From: a bacterium
GTDB taxonomy: Bacteria > Vulcanimicrobiota > Xenobia > Xenobiales > JADMJV01
Direction: 5' to 3'
Length of the DNA: 39,482 nucleotides
Assembly: GCA_030149525.1 (NCBI GenBank)
Contig: JASBRJ010000224.1
Location: 1-39,482, forward strand
This document shows positions 38,796-39,482 of the stretch, piece after piece (the stretch's first letter is position 1; every line of letters starts with the position of its first letter). The translations under genes and the position numbers were made by a program. The notes beneath the pieces were generated by a model. The model was given only the letters and a program-made list of their open reading frames with translations, had not been told where the DNA came from and did no database searches.

Positions 38796-39482
38796 TCATT
38801 CCGGTAAAATCCGTTTAAAATAGTGGGCATCAAGCCCCAGGTGAACCTGGAAATGTTCTTTATACAGCCTTCCCAGAGCAACCTTGAAAGAAGGCTCCAG
38901 GGCGGGGAAAGCCTCCCCAAGCGCTCGCTCCCCCAGCAACCGACCAAACTCGATAGCGGCGGCCGACAAAGCAAAGCCCGTGCCCTCGTAACACTTTCCA
39001 CACAACACCCCTCCCGAAGGCGCCGAGTACCCTTGAACATTGAGCGCGCCGCAGCCGGAACAGAGGGAGAGATTAGGAGACAGGCCCAAGCAATAAAGCA
39101 AACGAGCTTGCCCCCAAAGGCCCACGAGAGCGGGCTCCAGACCCTCTCCAAGCGCTTCAAAAAGCCGTTCCAGCAAAAGATAGAATCGACCGTCTCCATC
39201 TCTCTCCGGAACACTTGCCAGAAAAATACGAGACAAGAACCCCGCTGTGAGCAAGGCCGGCAAACTGCGCTTTACGCCGGAATACGGATTGAGAAGAGTG
39301 GGCTGCGAGAGAGTGTCAAGATTTCGTCCCCGACGAAATCTCGCCTCTAAACAAACAGGAGGCTCAAGCAGAGCACTCCCTTTACGACGGCCGCCTTTGG
39401 CTACGGCCGTAAGCCTTCCAGCATAACGAGAAAACCCCTCAACCAAATCGTCGCCCTCCTTGAAAGGACGCCGACTGAGAAG
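38796..39482 (-). CDS. recO: DNA repair protein RecO (5' end outside the window)
   Basis: RecO helps load RecA onto SSB-coated DNA in the RecFOR pathway. The frame runs off the right edge: the last bases encode LLSRRPFKEGDDLVEGFSRYAGRLTAVAKGG, the normal OB-fold start of RecO, so the TTG at 39446 is not the real start. The 229 residues seen include a CxxC pair (CSGCG, VLCGKC) of the zinc-binding region and the helical C-terminal domain ending FKRILPE. It overlaps the upstream of the two possible ruvX starts by four bases. In transformable bacteria RecO can also act with DprA. Confidence 0.92.
   Translation of the reverse strand, partial: LLSRRPFKEGDDLVEGFSRYAGRLTAVAKGGRRKGSALLEPPVCLEARFRRGRNLDTLSQPTLLNPYSGVKRSLPALLTAGFLSRIFLASVPERDGDGRFYLLLERLFEALGEGLEPALVGLWGQARLLYCLGLSPNLSLCSGCGALNVQGYSAPSGGVLCGKCYEGTGFALSAAAIEFGRLLGERALGEAFPALEPSFKVALGRLYKEHFQVHLGLDAHYFKRILPE

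Overview
The window is a continuous piece of bacterial chromosome with no sign of phage, insertion sequences, CRISPR or RNA genes. It holds 28 well-supported protein genes, two of them cut by the window edges, plus a candidate micro-ORF. A secretin and an O-antigen-ligase-like protein imply an outer membrane. HslV with a short propeptide and a SigB/SigF-type sigma factor recall Gram-positive relatives. I cannot fix the phylum from sequence alone. A deep-branching diderm such as Vulcanimicrobiota/Xenobia, Armatimonadota or a non-photosynthetic relative of Cyanobacteria is a guess.

Region 1 (1-6506) is housekeeping: the tail of an unknown gene and its terminator, a zinc alcohol dehydrogenase, mutS, a tiny extremely acidic protein, hslV without hslU beside it, a small SpoVG-like protein and dprA.

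Region 2 (6420-25589, all minus strand) is the most unusual part. Nine genes with gaps from a 4-base overlap to about 38 bases look like a single operon of about 19 kb. In transcription order they are: a giant TPR protein with a long disordered centre (1839 aa); a second giant TPR protein (1459 aa); a signal-peptide/membrane-anchored Pro/Gly-rich protein with repeated F-x-[LIM]-P motifs; a DUF4388-like protein; a stand-alone Roadblock/LC7 protein; a lone receiver; a soluble GAF-histidine kinase; a TPR-disordered-Roadblock protein; and an O-antigen-ligase/TPR membrane protein. Seven of the nine start with GTG or TTG. The set looks like a scaffold and signalling module (MglB-like Roadblock proteins plus a two-component pair) tied to the envelope. 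I know of no described system with this composition.

Region 3 (25753-36497, minus) is a type IV pilus locus: pilB, pilT, a 21-codon hydrophobic micro-ORF, pilC, a terminator, a SigB/SigF-type sigma factor, a type IV pilin, a terminator, pilD, pilM, a secretin, a terminator. No pilN, pilO or pilP is present. The pilin promoter region matches a SigB-type site, so the neighbouring sigma factor may drive it. The pilM and secretin genes have structured leaders of about 230-250 bases.

Region 4 (36667-39482, minus) is udk, mltG, ruvX and recO, with recO cut by the right edge. DprA, RecO and a full pilus motor set are compatible with natural transformation, but no comEA/comEC is in the window.
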